30,589 nt of DNA from FEN-1219 sp035644475 (GCA_035644475.1 DASQOL010000076.1:1-30589), one strand, 5' to 3'. Shown: positions 9,409 through 17,396, numbered from the stretch's first letter. Notes: a model not told the origin generated them from the sequence alone. A program made the numbers and translations.

Positions 9409-9428
9409 GCTCGGCCGAAGCCGCTGCG

Positions 9429-10094
9429 CTATGGACGTTTGCGCAGCAGCGTGAGCCCCTCGCCGATCGTGAGTAGCGCGAAGTCCACGCGCGCGTCGCG
9501 GCGCGCGAGCTCGTTGAACGCGCGCAATGCCTTCGCGCTCGTCGTTTGCTGATGCACGATCGGCTGGCCCGACACGGCCAGCGTGTTATCGACGGCGATG
9601 AGCCCGCCAGATCGCAGCAGCTGCAACAGCTTCTCGAAGTACGCGCCGTAGCTCGGCTTGTCGGCGTCGACGAACGCGAAGTCGAAGGTGCCGGCGGCGC
9701 CTTCGGCGAGCAACGCGTCGAGCGTCTCGAGCGCCGGGCGGATGCGCAGGTCGATTCGCGATTCGACACCCGCTTCGCGCCAGAACTTGCGGCCGACTTC
9801 CGCCCATTCCGCGTTCACGTCGCACGCGATCAGCCGCCCGTCGTCGGGCAGCGCGAGCGCGACCGCGAGCGCGGAGTAGCCGGTGTAGGTGCCGATCTCG
9901 ATGCAGCGGCGAGCGCCGATGAGCTTTACGACCAAGGCCATGAACCGGCCTTGATCCGGGCCGATCTGCATCTCGTTGTGCGCCACCGCGGCCGTTGCCC
10001 GGCGCAAGCCCGCGAGCGCCTCGTGCTCCGGCGGCGACACACCGAGACCGTAGTCGTAGACCTCTTGCGCGACCAACAACGTGCGGTTCTTCAT
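9429..10094 (-). CDS. class I SAM-dependent O-methyltransferase (caffeoyl-CoA type)
   Basis: The product is a 221-residue cytosolic methyltransferase of the metal-dependent catechol/caffeoyl-CoA O-methyltransferase family, which moves a methyl group from S-adenosylmethionine to a catechol-like hydroxyl. The SAM-binding loop is CIEIGTYTGYSALAVALALP, preceded by HNEMQIGPDQGRFMALV. The acidic motif FAFVDADKPSYGAYFEK and the following IAVDNTL supply the metal ligands, and the C-terminus FALLTIGEGLTLLRKR is standard for the family. It reads into rtcB 20 bp downstream. The natural substrate cannot be told. Upstream, facing the divergent permease, lies a single REP-like arm. Confidence 0.92.
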   Translation of the reverse strand: MKNRTLLVAQEVYDYGLGVSPPEHEALAGLRRATAAVAHNEMQIGPDQGRFMALVVKLIGARRCIEIGTYTGYSALAVALALPDDGRLIACDVNAEWAEVGRKFWREAGVESRIDLRIRPALETLDALLAEGAAGTFDFAFVDADKPSYGAYFEKLLQLLRSGGLIAVDNTLAVSGQPIVHQQTTSAKALRAFNELARRDARVDFALLTIGEGLTLLRKRP

Positions 10095-10110
10095 GCCGCG
10101 ACTCTAACGC

Positions 10111-10135
10111 AAAAACAGGGACATGCTACATTTTC
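10111..10135. repeat. single REP-like arm, type A
   Basis: AGGGACATGCTACATTTT, within 10111-10135, matches the arms of the element at 2628-2723. No second inverted copy is seen within the 117-bp gap between the divergent methyltransferase and permease genes, so this looks like a solo or decayed unit. Confidence 0.65.
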
Positions 10136-10211
10136 CCGGGGCGCTTGGTCGCGGCCTCGCGGCCGGTCGTACCCGGATGTGAACGGTGTCCGTGGCCGGC
10201 GGCGCGGCTGC

Positions 10212-12653
10212 ATGCGACACTTCCGCGCCATGCTGCGCACCTTGCTCCGCGACAAGCTCTACACGGCGATCAACGTGGCCGGCCTGTCGCTCGCGATCGC
10301 GTCGTGCGTGGTAATCGGCATGTATCTGCGCAGCGAGCTCACCTACGATCGGCACAACGCGCTGCACGAACGCATCTACCGGGTCGAAGCCGAGTTCAAG
10401 TCCGACGGCCGCTCGCAACGCGTCGCGACCACGCCGGGCGTGCTGGCGCCGATGCTCGTGGAGGAATTCGCCGACGTGCAGGCGTTCGTGCGGTTCACGC
10501 CGCCCGGGTCGTTCCTGACGGCGACGGATCGCGTGATCCGGCACGGCGACGACGCGTTCGTGTGGTCCGACATCTATGCGGCGGATCCCAACGTGTTCGA
10601 TGTCTTCACGCACGAGATCCTCTACGGCGACCCGAAGACGGCACTCGCCGATCCGTCGTCCGTCGCCGTGAGCCGAACGTTCGCGCGCAGGTACTTCGGC
10701 GACGCGAACCCCCTCGGCGAGACGATCACCCTCGACGGTGGCGTGGCGCTCAAGATCGCGCTCGTGTTCGCGGACCTGCCGCCGAACACGCATCTCAAGT
10801 ACGACGTGCTGCTCTCGCACCGGCGCGTAGTCGTGCCCGAGGAGGAGGTGGACCGCGCGCGGGCGCTCTTCGGCGCCGACAACTTCACGTATCTCGTGCT
10901 GCCGGAACGCTACGACCTGCGCAGGTTCGAGACCGTGGCGACCGCGTTCTACGAGCGCCACATGGCGGCGCGCGCCCGCGAGATCCACTCCGAGGGCTGG
11001 TCGGCGTGGCTGCGGCCGCTCGACGACATACATTTGTATTCCGACGTCGAGTACGACCGGCCGGTCGGCAACCGCTACTTCCTGCTCGGGCTCGAGGCCG
11101 CGGTCGCGTTCCTGCTGCTGATCGCGTGCATCAACCACGTCAATCTCGCGACGGCGAGCGCCGCGCGCCGCGTCCGCGAGGTCGGCACACGTAAGATCTT
11201 GGGCGCCACTCGGCGCGCGCTCGCGCTCAGGTTCGTCGGCGAATCGTCGATCCTCTCGGCCGCGGCGCTCGTCGTGGCCCTGCTCGTGGTGGAGCTCGTC
11301 GTGCCGCGCACGCCGATCGCGGATTGGCTGGGCACGGCCGCGTCGCTTCGTCCCGCGAGCGAGCCGCTCGTGCTCGCGGCGACCGGCACGTTCGCGCTGC
11401 TGCTCGGCGTGCTTTCCGGGCTCTATCCGGCGATTTATCTCGCGGGGATTCCGGCGCTCACGGCGATGACGCGCGGCGACAGACTCGGCGGCTCGGGCCT
11501 GCGGTTGCGCGAGCTGCTCGTGCTCGTGCAGTTCACGGTCACCACGTGCGTGATCGCGTGCACGCTGCTGATGGGTGCGCAGATGCGCTACGTCGCGAGC
11601 CGCCCGCTCGGCTTCGAGGATCGCGGCAAGCTCGCGGTCACGCTGCGCGGCACCGACGTCATCGACCAGATCTCGGCAATCGAGCGCGAGCTCACCGCGA
11701 GCGGGCGCGTGCTCGCCGCGACGTCGAGCGACTCCCTGCCGGGCGACGACACGATCGGCACCAGCTACATGGACGTGGAGAGCAACGACGGCGCGATGAA
11801 GGGGGTGCTGATAAACCACCTGCGGATGCAGCAGAACTTCGTCGCCGCGCTCGGCATGCACATCATCGAAGGCCGGGACTTCTCGGCCGATATCGCCACG
11901 GACCAACGCGACGCGTTCATCGTCAACGAGACGCTCGTGCGCCAGATGGGCTGGCGCAACCCGCTCGGCAAGCGCATGGGGCTGCGCGGCCGCACGGTGA
12001 TCGGCGTGGTCCGCGACTTCCACCTCCATTCGCTGCACACGCCGATCCAGCCGGTCGTGATGTACCTCGAGCAAACCAACTTCACGGGAATGACGCCGGA
12101 GCTGCGTGCGTTCCAGAACCGGTTGCTCGTGCTCGAGGTGCCCGCGGGCGACTTGAGCGGCACGCTCCAATACGTCGCGGACACGATCCGCAAGTTCGAT
12201 CCCGAGCATCCGTTCGAGTACCGCTTCCTCGACGAGATGCTCGGCCGCCAGTACTCCGCCGAGCAGCACTTGATGAGGCTCATAGGCGTGTTCTCCTCGA
12301 TCTGCGTCTTCGTCGCGTGCCTCGGGTTGTTCGGGCTCGCCACGTTCACGACGGCGCGGCGCACGAAGGAGATCGGCATCCGCAAGGTGCTCGGCGCCAC
12401 CACGTCGCAGATCGTGGCGCTGCTGTCGCAGCGGACGGTGGTGCTGGTCGCGATCGGCTCAGTGCTCGCGTCGGCGATCGCCTACGCCGCGATGGCGCGG
12501 TGGCTCCAGGGATTCGCGTATCGCGTCGACGTCGGCACGGGACCGTTCGCCGCCGCGGCCGCGATCTCGCTCGTCGTGGCGCTCGGCACCGTGGCGCTGC
12601 AGTCGCTCGGCGCGGCGCGCGTGCGGCCGGTGTTGTCGCTGCGGCAGGACTGA
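10212..12653 (+). CDS. FtsX/MacB-type ABC permease, intact, without ATPase partner
   Basis: The product is an 813-residue inner-membrane protein with two MacB_PCD-FtsX units. The N-terminus MRHFRAMLRTLLRDKLYTAI leads into the first membrane helix (about residues 20-42) and then a periplasmic domain. A helix about residue 300 is followed by VREVGTRKILGATRRALALR. A second unit has a periplasmic domain containing VNETLVRQMGWRNPLGKRMG and ends with FGLATFTTARRTKEIGIRKV and more helices. These repeated E-[IV]-G-[IT]-RK-[IV]-LGA motifs are the cytoplasmic helices that touch the ATPase. No ATPase gene is adjacent, so an unlinked MacB/LolD-like subunit is assumed. The ATG at 10212 has no strong Shine-Dalgarno; 10230 is an alternative. 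Substrate unknown; peptides, lipids or lipoproteins are typical. Confidence 0.9.
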   Translation: MRHFRAMLRTLLRDKLYTAINVAGLSLAIASCVVIGMYLRSELTYDRHNALHERIYRVEAEFKSDGRSQRVATTPGVLAPMLVEEFADVQAFVRFTPPGSFLTATDRVIRHGDDAFVWSDIYAADPNVFDVFTHEILYGDPKTALADPSSVAVSRTFARRYFGDANPLGETITLDGGVALKIALVFADLPPNTHLKYDVLLSHRRVVVPEEEVDRARALFGADNFTYLVLPERYDLRRFETVATAFYERHMAARAREIHSEGWSAWLRPLDDIHLYSDVEYDRPVGNRYFLLGLEAAVAFLLLIACINHVNLATASAARRVREVGTRKILGATRRALALRFVGESSILSAAALVVALLVVELVVPRTPIADWLGTAASLRPASEPLVLAATGTFALLLGVLSGLYPAIYLAGIPALTAMTRGDRLGGSGLRLRELLVLVQFTVTTCVIACTLLMGAQMRYVASRPLGFEDRGKLAVTLRGTDVIDQISAIERELTASGRVLAATSSDSLPGDDTIGTSYMDVESNDGAMKGVLINHLRMQQNFVAALGMHIIEGRDFSADIATDQRDAFIVNETLVRQMGWRNPLGKRMGLRGRTVIGVVRDFHLHSLHTPIQPVVMYLEQTNFTGMTPELRAFQNRLLVLEVPAGDLSGTLQYVADTIRKFDPEHPFEYRFLDEMLGRQYSAEQHLMRLIGVFSSICVFVACLGLFGLATFTTARRTKEIGIRKVLGATTSQIVALLSQRTVVLVAIGSVLASAIAYAAMARWLQGFAYRVDVGTGPFAAAAAISLVVALGTVALQSLGAARVRPVLSLRQD

Positions 12654-12814
12654 GCCCACCCGCGCGATCAACCCACTGTCGTCGAGCGATCCTGGACAGC
12701 GGCGGCAGCGGCGCGTGCTGCGACGCGCGGAACCGTTTCAGACCCTCCCAGGCGAGCAACAGCATCAAGCCGAGCAGCGAGCCGGTGCTCCAGACTCGCC
12801 GATCGGCTGTAGTT

Positions 12815-12829
12815 GTACGAATATCGTAC
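12815..12829 (+). promoter_or_regulatory. palindromic operator of the toxin-antitoxin pair
   Basis: GTACGA-ATA-TCGTAC is a perfect 6-bp inverted repeat with a 3-base centre, ending 18 bp before the antitoxin ATG. Its AT-rich centre stands out from the GC-rich surroundings. Ribbon-helix-helix antitoxins normally bind such a site to repress their own operon. The role is inferred from position and symmetry. Confidence 0.5.
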
Positions 12830-12847
12830 TGCCGTTAGCATCCGGGT

Positions 12848-13159
12848 ATGAGCACAAGGAAAGAACGGTTGACCGTGACCGTAGACCCGGCCCTCATCGA
12901 AGCCGGCAACGACGCCGTGGCCGAAGGACGGGCGGAGTCGTTGAGCGCATGGGTCAACGCGGCTCTTGCCGCACGGGTCGCCACCGAGCGCCGGCTGGCG
13001 GCTCTGGCCGACGCGGTGGCGGCCTACGAACGGCAGTTCGGGGCACTCTCCGCCCAGGAGCTCGCGGACCAGTCGCGAGCCGATCGCAGCGCCGCATTCG
13101 TCGTCCGCGGCAAGGCTCGAGCGCGCAAGATCAAGCCGCGCGCAGGGAAGCCGGGGTGA
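12848..13159 (+). CDS. ribbon-helix-helix antitoxin (VapB-like)
   Basis: The product is a 103-residue protein starting MSTRKERLTVTVDPALIEAG. The strand RLTVTVDPALI followed by helices ending SLSAWVNAALAAR is the classic ribbon-helix-helix layout for a dimeric DNA-binding antitoxin. The long C-terminal part, ATERRLAALADAVAAYERQFG and onward, should wrap around and block the toxin. Its stop overlaps the GTG start of the PIN-domain gene by three bases, the usual antitoxin-first order. A palindromic operator lies just upstream. It likely represses its own promoter and neutralises the toxin. Confidence 0.8.
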   Translation: MSTRKERLTVTVDPALIEAGNDAVAEGRAESLSAWVNAALAARVATERRLAALADAVAAYERQFGALSAQELADQSRADRSAAFVVRGKARARKIKPRAGKPG

Positions 13160-13536
13160 CGCTCTTGCTCGACAGCGGCGCGCTGATCGCGCTCGAGAAG
13201 AACGACCGCGCGATGTGGCGCCGGCTGAAGACGGCGTTGCTCGCGGGGCGCGTTCCGGTTTCGCACGGCGGCATCGTGGGACAGGTTTGGCGCGGCGGCG
13301 GCGCCCGGCAAGCGCTGTTGGCCAAAGCTCTCGACGGCGTCGACGTCCGACCGCTCGACGAAGCCCTGGGGCGCGCGGCGGGGGCCCTTCTCTCCCGCGC
13401 CGGCGCTTCCGACGTGATCGACGCCGCGCTGGTGCTGCTGGCGGACGACGGCGACGACATCGCAACCTCCGATGCCGCCGACCTCGAGCCGCTCGCGGCG
13501 CTCGTCGGCCGCCACCTCGAGCTGCTCCACGTCTGA
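13156..13536 (+). CDS. PIN-domain toxin (VapC-like ribonuclease)
   Basis: The product is a 126-residue PIN-domain RNase that would cut RNA when freed from its antitoxin. Acidic residues expected at the metal site are Asp6 in LLLDSGALIALE, Asp86/Asp89 in SDVIDAALVLLA and Asp106 in IATSDAADLEPL. The conserved glutamate usually found near residue 40 is not evident: the stretch reads VPVSHGGIVGQVWRGG, with a glutamine near that place, as I recall from a subgroup of VapC-like proteins. The GTG start overlaps the antitoxin TGA (GTGA), which suggests translational coupling. Cellular target unknown. Confidence 0.82.
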   Translation: MTLLLDSGALIALEKNDRAMWRRLKTALLAGRVPVSHGGIVGQVWRGGGARQALLAKALDGVDVRPLDEALGRAAGALLSRAGASDVIDAALVLLADDGDDIATSDAADLEPLAALVGRHLELLHV

Positions 13537-13671
13537 TCGCCGCTCCGCGGACCTAGCGCGCCGCCGCGCGCGCGGCCCTCGCTTCCGGCGCGTACGCGGC
13601 GACGGCCTCGAATCGCTGCATCTCACATTCTGAACGGCTCTTCAGTCCGAGTTCAGGTCGCGTCCGTAGAC

Positions 13672-13700
13672 TGCGGTCCCCACACACCCGGGGGACCGCA
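13672..13700 (+). promoter_or_regulatory. hairpin covering the lipoprotein ribosome binding site
   Basis: TGCGGTCCCC at 13672-13681 and GGGGACCGCA at 13691-13700 form a perfect 10-bp stem with a 9-base loop, ending one base before the ATG at 13702. The GGGGGA that would serve as Shine-Dalgarno lies in the 3' arm, so the folded mRNA would hide it. There is no T run, so it is not a terminator for the gene. A regulatory role is inferred. Confidence 0.5.
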
Positions 13701-13701
13701 C

Positions 13702-14046
13702 ATGAGACGACTGATCTTCGCTGCCTGCACGGCCGCGCTCGGCGCATGCTCGAGCGGCACCAGCATCCACGTATCCGATCCCGACGCTCGCATCTTCGTC
13801 AACGGCGAATACGTCGGCACCGGTCACGGGTACTACTCGGATCGTAAGCCCGCGTTCACGAAGCAGGACGTGACGATACGCAAGGCAGGCTGCGCGGAGC
13901 AGAGCTATGTCATGCGCCGCAACGAGCGGCCGGACCTCGGAGCGATCATCAGCGCCTATTACCTCGCGCTGCCGGTGTTGTGGCTTACGCAATACAAAAA
14001 TCAGCACGCTTATGAGTTCGATTGCGAGCCGAAGGCGGCGGATTGA
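13702..14046 (+). CDS. small lipoprotein with PEGA-like segment
   Basis: The product is a 114-residue exported lipoprotein. A short signal peptide ends in the lipobox LGAC, with Cys16 the lipidated residue. The mature part begins SIHVSDPDARIFVNGEYVGTG, which resembles a PEGA-type beta strand repeat (a surface-ligand or envelope-associated motif). A hydrophobic stretch follows at about residues 81-97, AIISAYYLALPVLWLT. The pair of cysteines at about 59 and 108 could form a disulfide. Translation may be controlled by the upstream hairpin. The beta-barrel gene starts 61 bp downstream and could be co-transcribed, which would place both products in the outer envelope. Precise role unknown. Confidence 0.7.
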   Translation: MRRLIFAACTAALGACSSGTSIHVSDPDARIFVNGEYVGTGHGYYSDRKPAFTKQDVTIRKAGCAEQSYVMRRNERPDLGAIISAYYLALPVLWLTQYKNQHAYEFDCEPKAAD

Positions 14047-14107
14047 TTGAAGTGACTTATGATGTCGTTTGGGCACCCGCCCCGATTGTCGCTAAGGAGA
14101 GACACTG

Positions 14108-14701
14108 ATGAACGGATTATCGCGAGCATTTCTGATCACGGGCATGCTGATCCCCGCTTTGGGCGCAGCGCAGGAAGGAACTCGGCCCGCCAAGTCGTCG
14201 TTCAATTACAGCTACGCGGAGCTCGGGTACGACACGACGAACTTCGACGTGGGCCCCGGTGACATCGACGGCGACGGCTTCACGCTGTCGGGCTCGTTCC
14301 GGCTCACGGACGATTGGCACCTGTTCGCGGCGTACGGGCAGGACGACCTCGACTTCGGCATCGACGTCGACACCTACGCGATCGGCGTGGGCTACACCTA
14401 CCCGATTCGCAACGACGTCGACCTCTACGGCCGCGTGCTGTACATCGACCAGGAGGTCGACTTCCCCGGCCCCGCGAGCGCGGACGACGACGGTCTCGGC
14501 CTGCAGTTCCGCGTCCGCGGCCGCGTGAACGAGAAGCTCGAGCTCGAAGGCGGCCTCCAGTACGTCGACGTGGGCAACAGCGACACATCGCTGCAGGCCG
14601 GTGCGCGCTATTACTTCACGAAGGCGTTCTCGGCCGGCGTGGGCGTCACGTTCGGCGGCGACGCCGACGGCATCGGTATCAACGCGCGCTATTCCTTCTA
14701 A
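14108..14701 (+). CDS. outer-membrane beta-barrel protein
   Basis: The product is a 197-residue protein. A signal peptide ends around ALGAAQ, and the mature part alternates hydrophobic and polar residues in about eight strands, for example FNYSYAELGYDTTNFDVG, DTYAIGVGYTYPI and LQAGARYYFTKAFSAGVGVT. It ends in the aromatic residue (RYSF) used by the BAM complex. Acidic loops (DIDGDGF, ADDDGLG) could bind calcium. A strong Shine-Dalgarno, AAGGAGA, lies at 14094-14100. A rho-independent terminator follows closely. The size and strand pattern fit small OmpA/OmpW-like eight-stranded barrels. Function unknown. Confidence 0.8.
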   Translation: MNGLSRAFLITGMLIPALGAAQEGTRPAKSSFNYSYAELGYDTTNFDVGPGDIDGDGFTLSGSFRLTDDWHLFAAYGQDDLDFGIDVDTYAIGVGYTYPIRNDVDLYGRVLYIDQEVDFPGPASADDDGLGLQFRVRGRVNEKLELEGGLQYVDVGNSDTSLQAGARYYFTKAFSAGVGVTFGGDADGIGINARYSF

Positions 14702-14722
14702 TCGAAAAGAAAAGACTCTGCG

Positions 14723-14756
14723 CGGGCGGGAGCGCGAGCTCCCGCCCGTTTTCTTT
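14723..14756 (+). terminator. rho-independent terminator
   Basis: CGGGCGGGAGC at 14723-14733 pairs perfectly with GCTCCCGCCCG at 14738-14748 around a four-base loop and is followed by TTTTCTTT at 14749-14756. It lies 22 bp after the beta-barrel stop codon. Confidence 0.9.
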
Positions 14757-14817
14757 CCGCGCGCCGGACCGCGATAATGCCGCCAGCAACGACCACGTCG
14801 ACATCAGGGGGACAATC

Positions 14818-15903
14818 ATGAAAGCCACCGCGACCGCAGTCGCCGTCATGCTCGCGTGCACAGCCGCCACCGCGAACGCGCAGCAACCTTCTTCCGCCTT
14901 CGATCGCGGGCACAGCTTCCAATCCTGGCAGGATCCGGGGCTCGCCGCGGTCGTGGCCAAGTGCAAGAAGCCGCCGCAGCCATTCCGCATCGGTATCGTC
15001 GCCGACGCGGCGGCCAACACGGCGCCGCCCCCGGAGCCACCCGCTCCGCCGCCGTCGAAGGCGATTGCAAGCGTGATCGCGGCGGGCCAGACCTGGAAGA
15101 TCGTGTGGTCGTGGGAAGGCAATAACGCCGACGGCCCGATCGCCGACGAGAACGGCACGATCCTGTTCGCGAACAACGACGCGAGCAACGTCATGAAGCT
15201 CGACCCGGCCACGGGTCTCGCGACCGTTGCCTACGACAAGGTGAACACCGGCGGCGCGGTCAGCCGCAGCAAGAACGGCGCGCTGTTCGTCGCGTCGCGC
15301 GGCTTGCACGGCGGCATCATGCAGCTCGAGCCGCAGCGCAAAATCCTCGCCGACACGTTCAACGGCGAGCCGATCGAGTGCGTCGGCGGCGTGCTGAACG
15401 ACATCACCGCGGACAGCCGCGGCGGCGTGTACGCCGCGATCTCAGGCGGCGGCCTCTTCTACGCGAGCCCGCAAGGCGTGCTCACGCAGTACGGCGAAGG
15501 CGTCACGGGACCGAACGGCATCATCTTGAGCGCCGACGAGAAGACGCTGTACGTCACGAACGGGCCGGTGATGCTCGCGTTCGACGTGCAGGCCGACGGC
15601 TCGCTCAAGAACCAGCGCGAGTTCGGCAAGTTCAGCCGCGGCGGCGGCGACGGCTCCGCGATCGACTCGGAGGGCCGCGTGTACGCCGCCATCGGCGGCG
15701 CCGTGGACGTGTTCTCGCCGCGCGGCGAGTTGCTCGGCACGATCGAAGCGCCGCAAGGCTTGCACGGGGTCGCCTTCGGCGGCCGCGACAAGAAGACGCT
15801 CTACGGCATCGTGTTCTACGGCGGCTGGGGCACGCCGAGCGCGCGCAACCGCGTGGTCGCGATTCCCACGATCGCGCAGGGTTACACGGGACGCGCGAAG
15901 TAA
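14818..15903 (+). CDS. exported SMP-30/gluconolactonase-like beta-propeller
   Basis: The product is a 361-residue protein with a signal peptide ending at ANAQ (about residue 23) and a proline-rich linker, PPPEPPAPPPSK, near residues 66-77. It is then followed by a six-bladed propeller of the SMP-30/gluconolactonase/LRE type. Blade-like repeats are visible in GPIADENGTILFANNDASN, LNDITADSRGGVYAAISGG and PNGIILSADEKTLYVTNGPV. The PNGI/LND pairs are where calcium-ligating residues sit in the family, so a metal-dependent lactonase or esterase in the periplasm is plausible. The Shine-Dalgarno AGGGGGA precedes the ATG. Its 3' end meets a REP-like palindrome five bases after the stop. Substrate unknown. 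Confidence 0.85.
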   Translation: MKATATAVAVMLACTAATANAQQPSSAFDRGHSFQSWQDPGLAAVVAKCKKPPQPFRIGIVADAAANTAPPPEPPAPPPSKAIASVIAAGQTWKIVWSWEGNNADGPIADENGTILFANNDASNVMKLDPATGLATVAYDKVNTGGAVSRSKNGALFVASRGLHGGIMQLEPQRKILADTFNGEPIECVGGVLNDITADSRGGVYAAISGGGLFYASPQGVLTQYGEGVTGPNGIILSADEKTLYVTNGPVMLAFDVQADGSLKNQREFGKFSRGGGDGSAIDSEGRVYAAIGGAVDVFSPRGELLGTIEAPQGLHGVAFGGRDKKTLYGIVFYGGWGTPSARNRVVAIPTIAQGYTGRAK

Positions 15904-15908
15904 CGTTT

Positions 15909-15937
15909 GGTGTCAGACACCTTTGGTGTCTGACACC
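15909..15937. repeat. REP-like element, type C, tandem palindromes
   Basis: GGTGTCAGACACC (15909-15921) and GGTGTCTGACACC (15925-15937) are exact complements of each other, separated by TTT, and each is itself a palindrome around one base. The sequence lies between the convergent propeller and AraC genes and contains the AraC stop codon. A related pair occurs at 17364-17388. Confidence 0.8.
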
Positions 15938-16848
15938 GGGCGCCGGCGCGCACCCCGTCGAAAGCGCTCGCGATGCTCGCGCGGAGCGGCGCCGAATTCC
16001 GCGCGGAACGCGCGGTTGAAGTTCGACACGTCGGCAAAGCCCGCGTCCAGCGCGGCGTCGAGGATCCGTGCGTCGTCCGCGATGAGCCGGACGGCCGCCT
16101 GCCGTAAGCGCGCCCGCAGCGTGTACTGATGGGGCGTCACGCCCGTCACGCGCGCGAACGTTCGCAGGAAGTGGTACGGGCTCAACGACGCCTCGCGCGC
16201 CAGCTCGGCGAGCGCGAGCGGCGCGCCGGGATCGCGATCGATGCGCCGCACCGCAAGCACGACCCGGCGCTCGGCGTTGCGCGGCGCACGCGGGGTTGCC
16301 GTCGGCTCCGCCGCGAGCCGCACCGTCGCCATCGCGACGCGCAGCGCGAGATCCTCCCAGAGGCCGCCGCCAAAGTGCTCGTCTCGCACCGTCCACGCGG
16401 AGCACGCCTCGGCGACGAGCGGCGCGAGCCGGCGCACCGGCGGCACCCGCAGCGCGCGCAGACGCGCGCGGCCGCGCGCGCCGGCGTCGGCCATGAGGCG
16501 ATCGAAATGCTCCGCGGCGAAGGCGAACGCGAGACAACGGTCGCCGCTGCCGTGCTCGTGGCCGCACTCGAAGCACTGGCCCGGGTTGCCGAGCAGCAGC
16601 GAGCCAGGCGTCATGAGCTCGCGGCCGTTCGCGGAACGGCACGCGAACGTGCCGGCGCCCACGAGCGCGATCCGATACGCGCTATGCCGCTCCTCGAACG
16701 CCGGGTCGCTCGGACCAAACGTGCAGAGCACGTCTTCGACGAACCAGTCGTCGCCCCGCGCGAGAACCCGCGAGCGGAGACGCGGCGCGGCGCCGAGCCG
16801 GTCGCGATCGCGCCGAGCGTCGGTGAGCAAGTCCGCAATTTTTGCCAA
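15913..16848 (-). CDS. AraC-family transcriptional regulator
   Basis: The product has about 311 residues. The N-terminal half is a cupin-like sensor (DDWFVEDVLCTFGPSDPAF, then LMTPGSLLLGNPGQCFECGH). The C-terminal third holds the two AraC helix-turn-helix units: LALAELAREASLSPYHFLRT followed by GVTPHQYTLRARL, then ILDAALDAGFADVSNFNRAF. The TTG at 16848 is preferred because GGAGAGG stands just upstream; reading on to 16926 would cross the divergent gene's leader. The last residues, PVSDTKGV, and the stop codon are encoded by the REP-like palindrome. The divergent SnoaL-like gene 67 bp away is the natural target. Inducer unknown. Confidence 0.88.
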   Translation of the reverse strand: MAKIADLLTDARRDRDRLGAAPRLRSRVLARGDDWFVEDVLCTFGPSDPAFEERHSAYRIALVGAGTFACRSANGRELMTPGSLLLGNPGQCFECGHEHGSGDRCLAFAFAAEHFDRLMADAGARGRARLRALRVPPVRRLAPLVAEACSAWTVRDEHFGGGLWEDLALRVAMATVRLAAEPTATPRAPRNAERRVVLAVRRIDRDPGAPLALAELAREASLSPYHFLRTFARVTGVTPHQYTLRARLRQAAVRLIADDARILDAALDAGFADVSNFNRAFRAEFGAAPREHRERFRRGARRRPVSDTKGV

Positions 16849-16915
16849 GAGCCTCTCCGCAGGCCGCGCTAACGTGGATTGCACGATGCATGCCAAGCAT
16901 CCAAGGAGCAAGCTC

Positions 16916-17347
16916 ATGCGCAACACCGACCTGATACGTAAGATCTACCGCGATTTCGCTGCCGGCAACGCAGCCGCGATCCTCGACACGTTTGCCGCCG
17001 ACGTCGAATTTCGGCTCGCCGAGAGCCACCCTTATCGCGGCGACGGCGGCGCGTGGGTCGGCAAACAAGCGATCGTGGATAACTTCTTCACGGTCGCGGC
17101 GCCGGAATGGGACGGCTGGTCGATTTCGGTCGAGCAAATGCTCGAGGCGAACGACGCCGTCGTCGTCGAAGGCCGCTACGTGGGGAAATACAAGCCCACG
17201 GGCAACCGCATGGACGTGCAGGTCTGCCACGTGTGGGGATTCCGCGGCCGCGAGGTCGCGAGCTTCCATCAGTACGTGGACACCGCGGCGCTGCGCCGCG
17301 TGATGGGACGAAACGACGAAGAGTCGCGCCACGCTCGCAGGGCGTGA
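16916..17347 (+). CDS. SnoaL-like (NTF2-fold) protein
   Basis: The product is a 143-residue soluble protein starting MRNTDLIRKIYRDFAAGNAA. It has the order typical of SnoaL/ketosteroid-isomerase-related NTF2 folds: a first helix with 'YRDFAAGN', then VEFRLAESHPYRGDGGAWVGK, then strands VVVEGRYVGKYKPTGNRMDV and a closing segment with FHQYVDTAALRRVMG. Such proteins form a small cone-shaped pocket and may be isomerases, cyclases, hydratases or just binders. An excellent Shine-Dalgarno, AAGGAGC, sits at 16903-16909. It is divergent from the AraC regulator, which probably controls it. The last residues, DEESRHARRA, are probably disordered. Confidence 0.85.
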   Translation: MRNTDLIRKIYRDFAAGNAAAILDTFAADVEFRLAESHPYRGDGGAWVGKQAIVDNFFTVAAPEWDGWSISVEQMLEANDAVVVEGRYVGKYKPTGNRMDVQVCHVWGFRGREVASFHQYVDTAALRRVMGRNDEESRHARRA

Positions 17348-17363
17348 GCACCGGCGGAGGATT

Positions 17364-17388
17364 GGTGTCAGGCGCCGTGGCTGACACC
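17364..17388. repeat. REP-like palindrome, type C, decayed
   Basis: GGTGTCAG at 17364-17371 and CTGACACC at 17381-17388 form an 8-bp inverted repeat around GCGCCGTGG. It is related to the element at 15909 and lies 16 bp after the SnoaL-like stop codon. Confidence 0.6.
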
Positions 17389-17396
17389 TCGTCGCT

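Noticed and set aside
10104..12269. A 721-codon open frame on the minus strand opposite the FtsX permease
   Set aside because: It is Arg/His/Glu-rich with no domain, while the plus-strand frame gives a well-conserved permease. It is a by-product of high GC content.
12661..12810. A minus-strand stretch reading GSLLGLMLLLAWEGLKRFR, like a membrane helix
   Set aside because: It has no clear start or ribosome binding site, and the frame runs on into the antisense of the permease. It may be a remnant but cannot be supported.
16860..16905. Nested small palindromes between the AraC and SnoaL-like genes (GATGC...GCATC)
   Set aside because: A five-base arm is too short to call as an operator without comparison to other genomes.
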